A stretch of DNA of 20,742 nt from Minisyncoccota bacterium (GCA_938044295.1 CALIRC010000122.1:1-20742); one strand, 5' to 3'. Counted from the first letter of the stretch, positions 1 through 8,870 are shown. Numbers and translations are program-made. The notes: generated by a model from the letters alone, not told the origin.

Positions 1-8
1 TTATTTAT

Positions 9-1325
9 ATGCAAAATTTCACGATAAACGGTGGAAAAAAATTAGCAGGATCAATCACTGTCAACACTTCAAAAAACGCCGCTGTAGCGCTGCTTGCAGG
101 ATCAGTAATGAACCGGGGTACTACGACACTAAAAGATGTCCCACAGATCGAAGAAGTAAATCGATGGATAGAAATCCTTCTGAGTATTGGTATGTCAGTG
201 CAGAGAAAAGGGCGCACAATTATCCTCACACCGCCCAAAAAATACGCACTAAACAAGATCGATATAAAAGCAGCTCAAAAAACACGTAGCATTATACTTT
301 TAGCCGGTGCGCTCGTAGGGCAAGAAAAAGAATTCTCCCTGCCGCAGGTAGGTGGGTGTAGACTTGGCGCTCGAAGCATAGAACCTCATGCACATGCATT
401 AGGCGCTTTTGGTGTTGCACTAAAATCAAGAAAAAGAGTATTGTCGGTAGCACGTGATAGTGGGCAGTCTCTAAAGTCGGTAAAACGTTTCGCCTTGAGT
501 GAGTCTGGTGATACCGTGACAGAAAATGCACTTTTCGCAGCAGCACAAGCACGCGGTGTCACAGAAATTCGATTTGCGTCAGCAAACTATATGGTACAGG
601 ACATCTGTCACTTCCTCGTAAAGTGTGGTATAAAAATCGAGGGAATCGGCACGACAACACTTAGGGTGCACGGTAGTGGATCAATAAACAAAAACATAAC
701 GTATCAGATCTCCGAGGATCCAATAGAAGCGATGTTTTTTATAGCAGTTGCTATTGCGACAAAAAGTGAAATTACAATCAAGCGATGTCCTTATGATTTT
801 ATTGAACTCGAACTCACCAAGCTTTCCATGATGGGACTAGAATTCGTAGCAGGTAAAATGTACAAAGCGCACAATACAAAAACAACACTAGTAGATCTCA
901 AAGTAAAAAAATCAACCCTAAAGGCTCTACCAGATAAAATTGAGGAAAGACCTTTTCCAGGAATTAACATGGACAATTTACCATTTTTTGCAGTGATCGC
1001 TACGCAGGCAAAAGGTGTGACTTTATTACATGACTGGGCCTATGAAAATCGTGCTGTCTATTTTGTAGAGCTAAACAAGCTTGGTGGTAAGGTTGAGCTC
1101 ATTGATCAGCACCGCGCACAGATCACTGGACCTACCAAGCTCACGAAACGCATCATGAGTTGTCCACCTGCACTCAGACCAGGGGCAGTCCTGCTCGTTG
1201 CGATGCTGGGAGCAAAAGGGCAATCAGTACTTAAAGACATTTACATGATCAACAGAGGCTATGAAAATTTACCAGAAAGACTCAGAAGCATCGGTGCTGA
1301 CATCACACTAACGCACAACAAGTAA
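9..1325 (+). CDS. murA: UDP-N-acetylglucosamine 1-carboxyvinyltransferase (MurA)
   Basis: MurA performs the first committed step of peptidoglycan synthesis in the cytoplasm, moving enolpyruvate from PEP to UDP-GlcNAc. The 438 residues match the family length (about 420-440). Seen: the N-terminal strand MQNFTINGGKKLAG, the substrate-binding Lys22-Asn23 pair in NTSKNAA, and a Cys117 in GGCRLGAR that occupies the place of the catalytic, fosfomycin-targeted cysteine. The later PGINMDNLP segment aligns with PGFPTDxQAP and keeps the aspartate, and LRPGAVLLVA near the C-terminus keeps the conserved arginine. The ATG at 9 gives the normal family N-terminus. Many surrounding residues differ from model MurAs, so the protein is divergent but looks functional. 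It sits 9 bp before mreB, so the two are probably co-transcribed. Its own upstream region lies outside the window. Confidence 0.93.
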   Translation: MQNFTINGGKKLAGSITVNTSKNAAVALLAGSVMNRGTTTLKDVPQIEEVNRWIEILLSIGMSVQRKGRTIILTPPKKYALNKIDIKAAQKTRSIILLAGALVGQEKEFSLPQVGGCRLGARSIEPHAHALGAFGVALKSRKRVLSVARDSGQSLKSVKRFALSESGDTVTENALFAAAQARGVTEIRFASANYMVQDICHFLVKCGIKIEGIGTTTLRVHGSGSINKNITYQISEDPIEAMFFIAVAIATKSEITIKRCPYDFIELELTKLSMMGLEFVAGKMYKAHNTKTTLVDLKVKKSTLKALPDKIEERPFPGINMDNLPFFAVIATQAKGVTLLHDWAYENRAVYFVELNKLGGKVELIDQHRAQITGPTKLTKRIMSCPPALRPGAVLLVAMLGAKGQSVLKDIYMINRGYENLPERLRSIGADITLTHNK

Positions 1326-1334
1326 CATATAATT

Positions 1335-2351
1335 ATGCGATTTTTTAGACAACGTATAGGCATTGACTTGGGCACAGCAAATACGCTCGTTTTTGTGCCA
1401 GGTAAAGGCGTCGTAACAAGTGAGCCATCTGTTGTTGCAATATCAGTGCATGAAGATAAAGTACTAGCTGTAGGTGATGAAGCAAAGGCGATGCTAGGAC
1501 GTACACCAGACGGCATAGAAGCCTACAAGCCTCTAAAAGATGGCGTGATTGCTGATTATCGTGTTACAGAGGCAATGCTGAAATATTTTATCGGCAAAGT
1601 TAGTGGTCGTGTGAGATTTTCACGACCAGAAGTAATGATTTCGATTCCAGCAGGTGTTACAAGTACAGAAAGACGCGCTGTAATAGATGCTGCTGTAAAG
1701 GCGGGTGCAAAAGAAGTCTATGTCGTTAAAGAACCGATTCTGGCAGCAATTGGTGCAGGTATTCCTATTCACAGCGCACACGGAAATATGATTATTGATA
1801 TAGGTGGTGGCACAAGCGAAATTGCAGTCATCTCACTTGGTGGTATAGTCGCAGCCGATAGCGCGCGAGTTGGTGGCAACAAGTTTGATCAAGCTATTGC
1901 TGACTATATTAAGCGAAAGTATTCCCTGGCAATCGGTGAACGTACTGCAGAGGAGCTTAAAATTGCTATTGGAAGTGCTATTACACAAAAAACAAAAGAT
2001 ACTTATGAAGTACACGGAAGGGACTTAATAGGTGGTATGCCACGCACTGTACGCATCCACGCAAACGAAGTGACAGAAGCATTGCAAGATGAGCTCCGCG
2101 AGGTAATTAATGCTATCAAAAAAGTACTTCAAGAAACACCACCAGAGCTAGCAGCAGATATAATGGACAAAGGCATGATCCTCTCCGGTGGTGGAGCGTT
2201 ACTAAAAAACCTAGACCAACTCATAATGCAAACAATAGGTGTGCCATGCTACAGCGCAGAAGATCCGCTGAAATGTGTGGTAAACGGCACGGGAGAGGTA
2301 CTCAAAAATCTCGAAACCTATAAGCGAACAATCCTCGCAACAAAAAAATAA
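1335..2351 (+). CDS. mreB: Rod-shape actin homologue MreB
   Basis: MreB is an ATP-dependent bacterial actin that polymerises under the inner membrane and directs lateral wall synthesis. The 338-residue length is typical. Seen: phosphate-1 loop GIDLGTANT (residues 9-17), the following VVxEPSVVAI strand, the connecting segment ISIPAGVTSTERRAV, the KEPILAAIGAG region, phosphate-2 IDIGGGTSEIAVI, RVGGNKFD, and the adenosine-binding LSGGGALL near the C-terminus. A basic, hydrophobic start (MRFFRQR) fits a membrane-contacting N-terminus. It lies 9 bp after murA and 12 bp before a glycosyltransferase, and no mreC, mreD or rodA is beside it. A TATAAT string sits at -7 to -2 before the ATG. As a -10 element it would place the transcript start inside the gene, so it is probably only AT-rich start context. 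Confidence 0.97.
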   Translation: MRFFRQRIGIDLGTANTLVFVPGKGVVTSEPSVVAISVHEDKVLAVGDEAKAMLGRTPDGIEAYKPLKDGVIADYRVTEAMLKYFIGKVSGRVRFSRPEVMISIPAGVTSTERRAVIDAAVKAGAKEVYVVKEPILAAIGAGIPIHSAHGNMIIDIGGGTSEIAVISLGGIVAADSARVGGNKFDQAIADYIKRKYSLAIGERTAEELKIAIGSAITQKTKDTYEVHGRDLIGGMPRTVRIHANEVTEALQDELREVINAIKKVLQETPPELAADIMDKGMILSGGGALLKNLDQLIMQTIGVPCYSAEDPLKCVVNGTGEVLKNLETYKRTILATKK

Positions 2352-2363
2352 TAACCTTATACT

Positions 2364-3485
2364 ATGAAAATTGCGATTGACGCATCACCAGCTTTCAAAC
2401 ATTTGCGAACTGGCATAGAAGAATATTCATATCAAATTATAAAACATTTGAGAGAGCCACTCAAAGAGCATCATGTAACACTCTACATTCGAGGTGGAAC
2501 ACGTGAAAATGTAGATTTCGCTTTACCTGAAATGTGGCGCGTTCGTGAGATACGTAGTCCGCGATTGTGGACCTATTTGCGATTTTCTTTTGAATTGCTT
2601 GTGAGGCGATATGATCGTCTTTTTGTGCCTGGACATATCGTTCCACCCATTCATCCAAAAAACACTACTGTCGTTGTGCATGGATTGGAATATGAAATAG
2701 TGCCCGAAAGTTTTACAGCAAAAGAACGCAAACATATGCGTTTTGGCATTACAAAATCATGCAAATGGTCTCGTTTTATCATATGTGTTTCAAATAACAC
2801 CAAAAAAGACCTAATACGTCTTTATGACGTACCACGAGAAAAAATTCGAGTAATATATGAAGGTGTAAATCAGTCGATTCCAGTCACAGATAAAAACGCA
2901 TTGCAGACTCTAGAGAATTACCGACTGACAAAGAATAGATATCTATTGTTTATCGGGCGCATAGAGCATCGCAAAAATATTATCGGAATTTTAAAGGCCT
3001 TCGAAATTCTCAAGAGTCACTTCCATATACCGCACAAAATGGTACTTGTTGGAAGAGCAGGACATGGATGGGAAGATATCAAAGTGGAGTTAGCAAGCCA
3101 CCCAAACCGAGAAGATATCGTCATGACAGGCTTTGTAAAAGAGCAAGAGAAGTGGGCATTGATGCGGTACGCAAGCACATTTGTTTTTCCAACATTTTAT
3201 GAAGGATTTGGTTTACCAGTACTAGAAGCGCAGCAACTTGATGTACCAGTAGTAACATCACAAACATCTGCACTAGGGGAGATTGCGCGCAAAAGCGCAT
3301 TACTTGTAGATCCAAAAAACACTACACAAATTGCAGAGTATATCTACAGCACACTGACAGATAAAAAAATTCTTGAAGAAATCGTAGTTGCTGGAAGAAA
3401 AAATGTAGAAAGGTTTAGTTGGCAAAAATGTGCGCGACTCACCGCAAAAGTTATTCTTGCAGGTGGAGACACTGCAAAAAAGTAG
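2364..3485 (+). CDS. GT4-family glycosyltransferase (MtfB-like)
   Basis: A retaining GT-B glycosyltransferase, probably cytoplasmic and loosely membrane-bound, using a nucleotide sugar to extend a lipid-linked surface glycan. Seen in 373 residues: an N-terminal Rossmann start MKIAIDASPAF with the acceptor-side loop HLRTGIEEYS, the linker strand LLFIGRIEHRKN (residues 194-205, with the Arg199/Lys204 that bind the donor diphosphate in this family), and an E-x7-E motif FYEGFGLPVLEA (Glu280, Glu288). The organisation resembles GT4 enzymes of the MtfB mannosyltransferase group, but the sugar cannot be read from sequence. The gene follows mreB by 12 bp and has no Shine-Dalgarno. TATACT directly abuts the ATG. 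The next glycosyltransferase starts 49 bp downstream. Confidence 0.88.
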   Translation: MKIAIDASPAFKHLRTGIEEYSYQIIKHLREPLKEHHVTLYIRGGTRENVDFALPEMWRVREIRSPRLWTYLRFSFELLVRRYDRLFVPGHIVPPIHPKNTTVVVHGLEYEIVPESFTAKERKHMRFGITKSCKWSRFIICVSNNTKKDLIRLYDVPREKIRVIYEGVNQSIPVTDKNALQTLENYRLTKNRYLLFIGRIEHRKNIIGILKAFEILKSHFHIPHKMVLVGRAGHGWEDIKVELASHPNREDIVMTGFVKEQEKWALMRYASTFVFPTFYEGFGLPVLEAQQLDVPVVTSQTSALGEIARKSALLVDPKNTTQIAEYIYSTLTDKKILEEIVVAGRKNVERFSWQKCARLTAKVILAGGDTAKK

Positions 3486-3497
3486 TTGGAAGAAAGA

Positions 3498-3525
3498 GTG
3501 ATAGTCAAAAACCATAGTGTATAAT
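3498..3525 (+). promoter_or_regulatory. Candidate promoter for the second glycosyltransferase
   Basis: GTGATA (3498-3503, 4 of 6 against TTGACA), a 16-bp spacer and a perfect TATAAT (3520-3525) precede the ATG at 3535. The predicted start of transcription is near 3532, which would leave a leader of only a few bases. The -10 is strong, the -35 weak, and this AT-rich DNA makes chance matches likely. Confidence 0.4.
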
Positions 3526-3534
3526 ATAGTGCAG

Positions 3535-4662
3535 ATGAACAAAGAACATGCAAAGAAAAAAGTAGCAATCGTACATGATTTTTTGCTTTACCCAGGAGGT
3601 GCAGAGCGTGTTTTGCAGTCCATCACTGAGCTCTATCCACAAGCACCAATCTATACATTGCTATATGACGAGCAAAAAATGGGTGAATATTGGAGTAAAA
3701 AAAAGATTCGAACAAGTTTTTTGCAAAAATGGCCGAAATTCGCAATTCGAAAACATCGTCGACTATTACCGTTTTTTGCTACGGCAATTGAATCATTAGA
3801 TTTGCGCGAATATGATCTTGTAATTTCTAGTTCAGGAGCATGGAGCAAAGGTTTGGTAACACGTCTCAACACCATTCATATTGCCTACATTCATTCACCT
3901 ATGCGCTATGTATGGGATGAGAACGAAAAATACATGAAACAAGCAGTGAAGAAAAAACGTTTTTTTGCGCGACAGTTACTAAGTTATCTCCGCGTTTGGG
4001 ACTACCAAGCAGCGCAGAGACCAGATGTTCTCATTGCAAACTCAAGCTACACAGCAGACCGTATTAAAAAATACTATAGATTAAATGCTAGTGTGATCTA
4101 TCCGCCAGTAAAACCACCTGAGGCGTTAAAAGCACAAAAAGCACGCACAAAAAATAATGCTAAGTCATTTATCTTACTATCAAGAATCGTCGATTACAAA
4201 AACATCTCAGTCGCTGTGGATGTATGTAATAAACTAGAGCTTCCACTAACTGTAGTCGGGGAAGGTCCAGATGTTGACACGCTAAAAGAACGGGCAGGCA
4301 AAACGGTCACATTTAAGGGTTATGTCTCTGAGCAAGAGAAATGGCAAATCCTACAAAATGCTCGTGCACTACTTTTCCCAGCAGAAGAAGATTTTGGAAT
4401 TGTGATTGTAGAGGCGTTGCTCGCTGGAATACCAGTGATCGGACTTGGTCGTGGAGCACTACCCGAGATCATCATTGAAGGAAAACACGGAGTGCACTTT
4501 GCACAACCTACCGTAGAGGTGATGGCTGATGGCGTACGTCGCTTTTTGGAAATAGAAGAAACATTTGAGAGCAAAATATTGAAAGAGCGAGGAGCTTTTT
4601 ATAGTCAAGAACAATTTCACGCAGCACTCAAAAAACACATTAAAAAGGCTATTGCTCACTAG
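3535..4662 (+). CDS. GT4-family glycosyltransferase (WbaZ-like)
   Basis: A second GT-B glycosyltransferase, probably adding a hexose to a lipid-linked polysaccharide. Seen: the N-terminal strand KVAIVHDFLLYPGGAERV, whose GGAER loop is typical of GT4 mannosyltransferases; IAYIHSPMRYVWDE, a signature of the WbaZ-like subgroup; the donor-domain strand FILLSRIVDYKN; and the E-x7-E motif EDFGIVIVE followed by AGIPVIGLGRGALPE. I chose the ATG at 3535 (375 residues). An in-frame GTG at 3517 adds six residues, but that extension overlaps a TATAAT promoter-like box and has no ribosome-binding site. The gene ends 9 bp before the clamp-loader gene. Donor and acceptor are unknown. Confidence 0.88.
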   Translation: MNKEHAKKKVAIVHDFLLYPGGAERVLQSITELYPQAPIYTLLYDEQKMGEYWSKKKIRTSFLQKWPKFAIRKHRRLLPFFATAIESLDLREYDLVISSSGAWSKGLVTRLNTIHIAYIHSPMRYVWDENEKYMKQAVKKKRFFARQLLSYLRVWDYQAAQRPDVLIANSSYTADRIKKYYRLNASVIYPPVKPPEALKAQKARTKNNAKSFILLSRIVDYKNISVAVDVCNKLELPLTVVGEGPDVDTLKERAGKTVTFKGYVSEQEKWQILQNARALLFPAEEDFGIVIVEALLAGIPVIGLGRGALPEIIIEGKHGVHFAQPTVEVMADGVRRFLEIEETFESKILKERGAFYSQEQFHAALKKHIKKAIAH

Positions 4663-4671
4663 TTAAATTAC

Positions 4672-5547
4672 ATGAAGATCATTGGACACAAAAGACAAAG
4701 AGCATATTTTGACCGCATACGAAAAAGTACATATGGTGGCCATATGTTTATTCTTGCAGGACCTTCTAGTATTGGAAAAAAATGTATAGCGCAGGCATTT
4801 GCAGTCGCTCTAACACAAGGTGATAAAGAAATAAAATGGGAGATACCGAAAAACCTTTCTCACTACGGTGATATCCTACAGCTGAGACCACAGATAAAAA
4901 AAAGCAAAGGAATCACACGCACACAAGCAATCACTGTAGAAAGTGTACGCAGATTGCGAAGTGCACTACATAAAACACATGTGACAGCAGCACGCGTATT
5001 GATTATAGATGAAGCGCAGGAAATGACTATAGCAGCGCAAAATGCATTACTAAAAATCATTGAAGAACCGCCTGAAAAGACTTTTATTATCTGTATCACA
5101 CAAGATGTAGAGCGTCTTTTACTAACTATACGATCACGAGCTTCAATCGTAACATTTGGTCTTGTGCATCTAAATGACATGAAAAAAACTTTTCCTGAGC
5201 ATCTAGATTTAGCAGAAAAATCAGCTGGGAAACCAGGATATTTGTTGCAGATGAAATCTGATGAAGCATTTCACGAAGAAGTGGTGACAGCGCAAGAACT
5301 ACTAGGTGATATAAAAAAAATGACGCTAGCCCAGAGAATGCAACTAGCTGATGAGAAATCTCAAAACAGCGAACAAACAATTCGCATGCTCCAGCTATGG
5401 ACGCAAAGGATTCATACGATTGCACACGAAAGTAAAAAGTACCATATCCTCCATATAGCACAGCGAATCGAACATGCAAAGAATCTTTTATGCACGACAC
5501 AAACTAATAAAAAAATGATCTTAGAGAACCTATTGATTAATATGTAG
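4672..5547 (+). CDS. holB: DNA polymerase III clamp-loader subunit (delta'/HolB-like AAA+ ATPase)
   Basis: A AAA+ subunit of the replicative clamp loader, which opens the sliding clamp and loads it on primed DNA. Seen in 291 residues: a Walker A-type GPSSIGKK (30-37), a long helix leading to Walker B LIIDEAQ (110-116, DEAQ in place of the family's DEAH-type box), the diagnostic AAQNALLKIIEEPPEKTFIICIT segment (121-143, here cited in part), and TIRSRAS (152-158) at the place of the sensor/arginine-finger SRC motif. The four zinc-binding cysteines of DnaX/HolB type loaders are absent. The C-terminal third is helical and poorly conserved, as expected for the collar domain. DnaX is longer and carries a zinc module, so delta' fits better. 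It is embedded between cell-envelope genes, so the link appears positional rather than functional. Confidence 0.8.
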   Translation: MKIIGHKRQRAYFDRIRKSTYGGHMFILAGPSSIGKKCIAQAFAVALTQGDKEIKWEIPKNLSHYGDILQLRPQIKKSKGITRTQAITVESVRRLRSALHKTHVTAARVLIIDEAQEMTIAAQNALLKIIEEPPEKTFIICITQDVERLLLTIRSRASIVTFGLVHLNDMKKTFPEHLDLAEKSAGKPGYLLQMKSDEAFHEEVVTAQELLGDIKKMTLAQRMQLADEKSQNSEQTIRMLQLWTQRIHTIAHESKKYHILHIAQRIEHAKNLLCTTQTNKKMILENLLINM

Positions 5548-5610
5548 TTCTAAGTACGTAGATCTGGAGTAGATTTTACTGATTAAGTGTAATACAGAAA
5601 AATTAAAAAA

Positions 5611-6513
5611 ATGGTACGTCGTGTCAAAAAAACACACAGAAAAAAACAAGGAAGAATTAAAGAGGTTAAGAAGAGGCATTTTCCTTTCGTGCGGTTATTC
5701 TACTATGTTGCGCTCATAGGTTTTATTGTTATTGCTCTTTACACAATATTTTTCTCACCCTCACTAAAACTAAAAAAAATCACTATTAATGAGTTAAAAC
5801 GGATTGACGCACAAGAGGTAAAAGAAGAAATCTGGCAATTGTTACCAGAAGAGGGATTGTTAGGTGCGCAGAGACCAAATCTATTACTGACATCACAAGG
5901 AAAAATCCAGAAACATGTAGAATCTGTTTTTCCAGAGATAGAGAGTGTAACTATAGAAAAAAAAATTCCTGACACACTTCTCGTTAATATTATAGAACGA
6001 GGCACAATGATCATTGCATGTGATGCCAATAGTAGTAGTATTCAAGAAAGCTGCATGATATTAAATACAAAAGGAGTTACACAGAAAAAAGCTGATTTTT
6101 CAAGTGCGCTTTTGAAAAGTAATCCCTATGTGCAAATCAATATAAATGAGAGCTTGTCTGCAAAGGAAGCTGGGAAAAAAGTAATTTCCAAAAAACAGTA
6201 TGATAATATCCTTTTTATACTCAAAGAGCTTCCATTTACGATCGGCATCAAAGTGAGTAGTGAAATTCAAAAAACAGCAGTCGGCAGTGCACACATACGT
6301 CTAAAAACTGATGAGGGCTGGGAGCTCTTGTTTGATGCTGAGCAGGAGCCACGTGTCATCCTTGAAATTCTCAACGCATTTCTCACAGCAAAAGGTGGTA
6401 GTGCATTCAGAAGCCAACTGACCGAAGTTGATATACGATTGACAGATAAAATTTTTTATCGTATACGTAATGAAGATGAGAAAAAGGTAAGCGATGTTAA
6501 AAATGAGACATGA
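5611..6513 (+). CDS. ftsQ: FtsQ/DivIB-type division protein with POTRA domain
   Basis: A bitopic divisome protein that bridges early and late division proteins through FtsB/FtsL. Seen in 300 residues: a very basic cytoplasmic tail (1-25), one membrane span about 27-48 (VRLFYYVALIGFIVIALYTI), then a POTRA-like region starting LKLKKITINE and running to the ERG at about residue 130, followed by an FtsQ-type beta domain ending with ELLFDAEQEPRVILEILNAF. The overall plan (basic tail, TM, POTRA, FtsQ) supports the call more than any single residue. The start is preceded by an A-rich stretch and no Shine-Dalgarno. The TGA stop overlaps the next ATG (ATGA), so translation is probably coupled to the following glycosyltransferase. 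It is detached from ftsA/ftsZ and from the mraZ cluster about 8 kb downstream. Confidence 0.85.
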   Translation: MVRRVKKTHRKKQGRIKEVKKRHFPFVRLFYYVALIGFIVIALYTIFFSPSLKLKKITINELKRIDAQEVKEEIWQLLPEEGLLGAQRPNLLLTSQGKIQKHVESVFPEIESVTIEKKIPDTLLVNIIERGTMIIACDANSSSIQESCMILNTKGVTQKKADFSSALLKSNPYVQININESLSAKEAGKKVISKKQYDNILFILKELPFTIGIKVSSEIQKTAVGSAHIRLKTDEGWELLFDAEQEPRVILEILNAFLTAKGGSAFRSQLTEVDIRLTDKIFYRIRNEDEKKVSDVKNET

Positions 6514-7652
6514 AAATTGCAATTGACATTAGAAATATAGGCAGAAAAAGAACAGGTAGTGAGACTGTTATAGTAGAGCTAGTCAAAACTCTAGTAGAAA
6601 ATGATCCCGAAAATACATATTTTCTGCTTACAAATACCAAAGAGAGAGAAGTGATAAATTACATCACAAATACACTAAATCTGCAAAAGCGATCTAATGC
6701 ACAGATAGTATCACTTTTTGCACCTCTAAGAGTATGGTGGCTTTTTATTGCTGTGGCCACCTTCATACAAAGAGAAAAAATTGATCTCTTCCATACAGAG
6801 TACATCGTTCCATTTTTTATAAAAAAAACAACAAAAGTATTGACGCACATACATGACGTATCATTCGCCGTAAAATCCATCAGACCTCTTATACGAAAAA
6901 AGGATCTTTTGATTCTCGATCTAGTGATGGAGAAAAGCTTAAGAAGGGCTGATGGAATAATAGCGGTAAGCGAATTTACGAGGGATGAGTTGGTAAGATA
7001 CTACAAAAATATATCGAGGAAAATAACCGTGATTTACAATGCATCCTCCATGAATAAGTCTGCAGCAGTCACGTGGGATGAGATAGGAAAAAAATATAAA
7101 TTACCAGTGAAGTACATTTTTTCCCTCGGTACAATGCAACCACGCAAAAACATTCCATTCCTCATCTCTGCTTTTTTAGAGTTCGCAAAAAAAGTACCAG
7201 ACATTGATTTAGTTCTCAGTGGAGAGCGTTCATATCACTTTGATGCTGTCATTGATAAGATACTTGACTGTCAACCCGAGCTTGCAAAAAGAATCCATTT
7301 CACTGGTTATATTAACAGTACTGATCTCCCAGAAATTTACAAAAATGCACAATGCTTCGTGTCCCCATCCCTTTATGAAGGGTTTGGAATCCCAATCGTA
7401 GAAGCGTTTAATACAGAAACACCAGTAGTATGCAGTGACATACCAGCATACAGAGAAGTAGCTAAAAATGCTGCAAAATTTTTCCATCCCTGCAAGATTG
7501 ACCAATGTGTGGCAGCCCTCTATACTGTATGTACTGATAATAAAATCGCACAGGAACTTGTTAAGGCAGGCAAGGATCGACAACAGGCTTTTTCTTGGAA
7601 AAAGTCAGCACAGCAATTAAAAGTACTTATAGCAGAAGAAAAATATGAGTAA
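6510..7652 (+). CDS. GT4-family glycosyltransferase
   Basis: A third GT-B glycosyltransferase, 380 residues. Seen: N-terminal MKIAIDIRNIGRKRTGSE with the same opening and acceptor loop as the first one in this window, HDVSF at about 115-119, GIIAVSEFTRDEL (149-161), the donor-domain strand FSLGTMQPRKNI (204-215, Lys213), and the E-x7-E motif LYEGFGIPIVEAF (Glu290, Glu298). It resembles mannosyltransferase-like GT4 proteins; the sugar is unknown. The start codon overlaps the end of ftsQ (ATGA), and the last codons overlap the LCP gene by 8 bp. This argues that ftsQ, this gene and the LCP gene form one tightly coupled unit and places glycan assembly beside glycan attachment. Confidence 0.88.
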   Translation: MKIAIDIRNIGRKRTGSETVIVELVKTLVENDPENTYFLLTNTKEREVINYITNTLNLQKRSNAQIVSLFAPLRVWWLFIAVATFIQREKIDLFHTEYIVPFFIKKTTKVLTHIHDVSFAVKSIRPLIRKKDLLILDLVMEKSLRRADGIIAVSEFTRDELVRYYKNISRKITVIYNASSMNKSAAVTWDEIGKKYKLPVKYIFSLGTMQPRKNIPFLISAFLEFAKKVPDIDLVLSGERSYHFDAVIDKILDCQPELAKRIHFTGYINSTDLPEIYKNAQCFVSPSLYEGFGIPIVEAFNTETPVVCSDIPAYREVAKNAAKFFHPCKIDQCVAALYTVCTDNKIAQELVKAGKDRQQAFSWKKSAQQLKVLIAEEKYE

Positions 7653-8862
7653 GCACATTGTGGAAAAAATTGATATGGTCAAGAAAAAAGTTCAGAAATG
7701 GTCACGACGAAAAAAAATTACATGGATTATCTTAGGAATAATCCTTGTTCTTTTAAGTATTGCTCTGTGGAAGGTAAATGCCATAAAAAACATGATTGCG
7801 CCAGAAAAATCGATTCTGGGAAGTCTTACAAAAAAAATACCAGGATCAGATACAGATCTCAGAGGGGAAAACAGTGGTAGAATCAATGTCGCTGTTATGG
7901 GAATGCGAGGTATAGGTGCGGAAGGTGGAGGACTACTTGCTGACACGATTATGGTTGTAAGTCTTATCAAAAATACAGATGCTAACATAAATAATCCTTA
8001 CAAAATCTCAATGTTGTCGATCCCACGGGATCTTCTTGTGGAAGGACCAGATGGATCATTGAGTAAAATTAATGCAGTCCTGTTCAAAGGAGAGAAAAAA
8101 CAGCTAGGTGGTGGTATCGATGCAATGAAAGACGTACTTGCCAAAGTGGTGGGTCAACCAGTGCATTATGGTGTCTCTGTAAACTTTGAAGGATTTAGTC
8201 AAACTGTAGATGCATTAGGTGGTGTTGAGGTATCACTTGACAAGAAATTTATAGAGCCACTACAGTTCAATGAGGTACATGTATGCGACGGAGACAAGGG
8301 AGGAGTTTTTAAGGTGCCAACAGGTGAGACGCAAAAAAAATATGGAAAAAATGGTAAAATTACAGCTGAATATCCACTATGCTTCAATTCCTCACCAGAG
8401 TGTGGCGGAGTTTTTGAGGTGCCTGCAGGAAAGAACATGCTCACAGGCGAAGAGGCGTTATGCTATGTTCGCTCACGTGTGACCAGTAGCGACTTTGATC
8501 GTGCACGACGTCAACAGGAGGTTATGGCTAGTTTACGAGATAAAGTCAGCACAATGAACGTCATTACAGACTTTACAAAATTTGAGCAAATTTTGAAGAT
8601 TGTCGGCGAAAATGTAAACTATGACATGGAAATATGGGAGCTACAAAAATTCTTTGATCTCTACAAAGAAAGTAATGATACAGAAATTGTACGGGGAGTA
8701 TTAGATGATTCAGCTGGAGGTTTGCTGTATGCTCCAAATGATGCAAATGATGAATTTGGAGGAGAATTTGGGTATATTTTACGACCAGTTGGAGATGATT
8801 TTACTAGAATTCATGAATTTTTTGCGAGAATGGGAAGCGAGGATGCAACTACAAATCAATAA
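7645..8862 (+). CDS. LytR-CpsA-Psr (LCP) family wall-polymer ligase
   Basis: LCP enzymes transfer undecaprenyl-pyrophosphate-linked glycopolymers onto peptidoglycan outside the membrane. Seen in 405 residues: a basic cytoplasmic tail (1-24), one membrane span about 27-44, then the LCP domain starting INVAVMGMRG. It includes the metal/pyrophosphate aspartate in LLADTIMVV (about 97-105), SIPRDL (125-130), FEGFSQTVDALGGVEV (181-196) and the arginine-rich VRSRVTSSDFDRARRQQ (275-291). Between DALGGVEV and LTGEEAL lies a longer-than-usual loop carrying two copies of GGVF(K/E)VP(T/A)G and three of the four cysteines (214, 246, 253; the fourth is 273). The start overlaps the upstream glycosyltransferase by 8 bp. 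Neighbours suggest the substrate is the glycan made by the GT4/GT2 genes here. Confidence 0.92.
   Translation: MSKHIVEKIDMVKKKVQKWSRRKKITWIILGIILVLLSIALWKVNAIKNMIAPEKSILGSLTKKIPGSDTDLRGENSGRINVAVMGMRGIGAEGGGLLADTIMVVSLIKNTDANINNPYKISMLSIPRDLLVEGPDGSLSKINAVLFKGEKKQLGGGIDAMKDVLAKVVGQPVHYGVSVNFEGFSQTVDALGGVEVSLDKKFIEPLQFNEVHVCDGDKGGVFKVPTGETQKKYGKNGKITAEYPLCFNSSPECGGVFEVPAGKNMLTGEEALCYVRSRVTSSDFDRARRQQEVMASLRDKVSTMNVITDFTKFEQILKIVGENVNYDMEIWELQKFFDLYKESNDTEIVRGVLDDSAGGLLYAPNDANDEFGGEFGYILRPVGDDFTRIHEFFARMGSEDATTNQ
8302..8429 (+). repeat. Internal 23-bp direct repeat in the LCP gene
   Basis: GGAGTTTTTAAGGTGCC at 8302 recurs as GGAGTTTTTGAGGTGCC at 8407. The full 23-bp units (8302-8324 and 8407-8429) match at 20 positions, and their starts are 105 bp (35 codons) apart. 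They encode GGVFKVPTG and GGVFEVPAG. The spacing keeps the reading frame, so this looks like an in-frame duplication inside a loop of the enzyme. Confidence 0.8.
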
Positions 8863-8870
8863 AGCAAGCA

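Noticed and set aside
1328..1333. TATAAT before mreB as a true promoter -10 box
   Set aside because: It would start transcription inside the mreB coding region, and no suitable -35 or alternative internal start exists.
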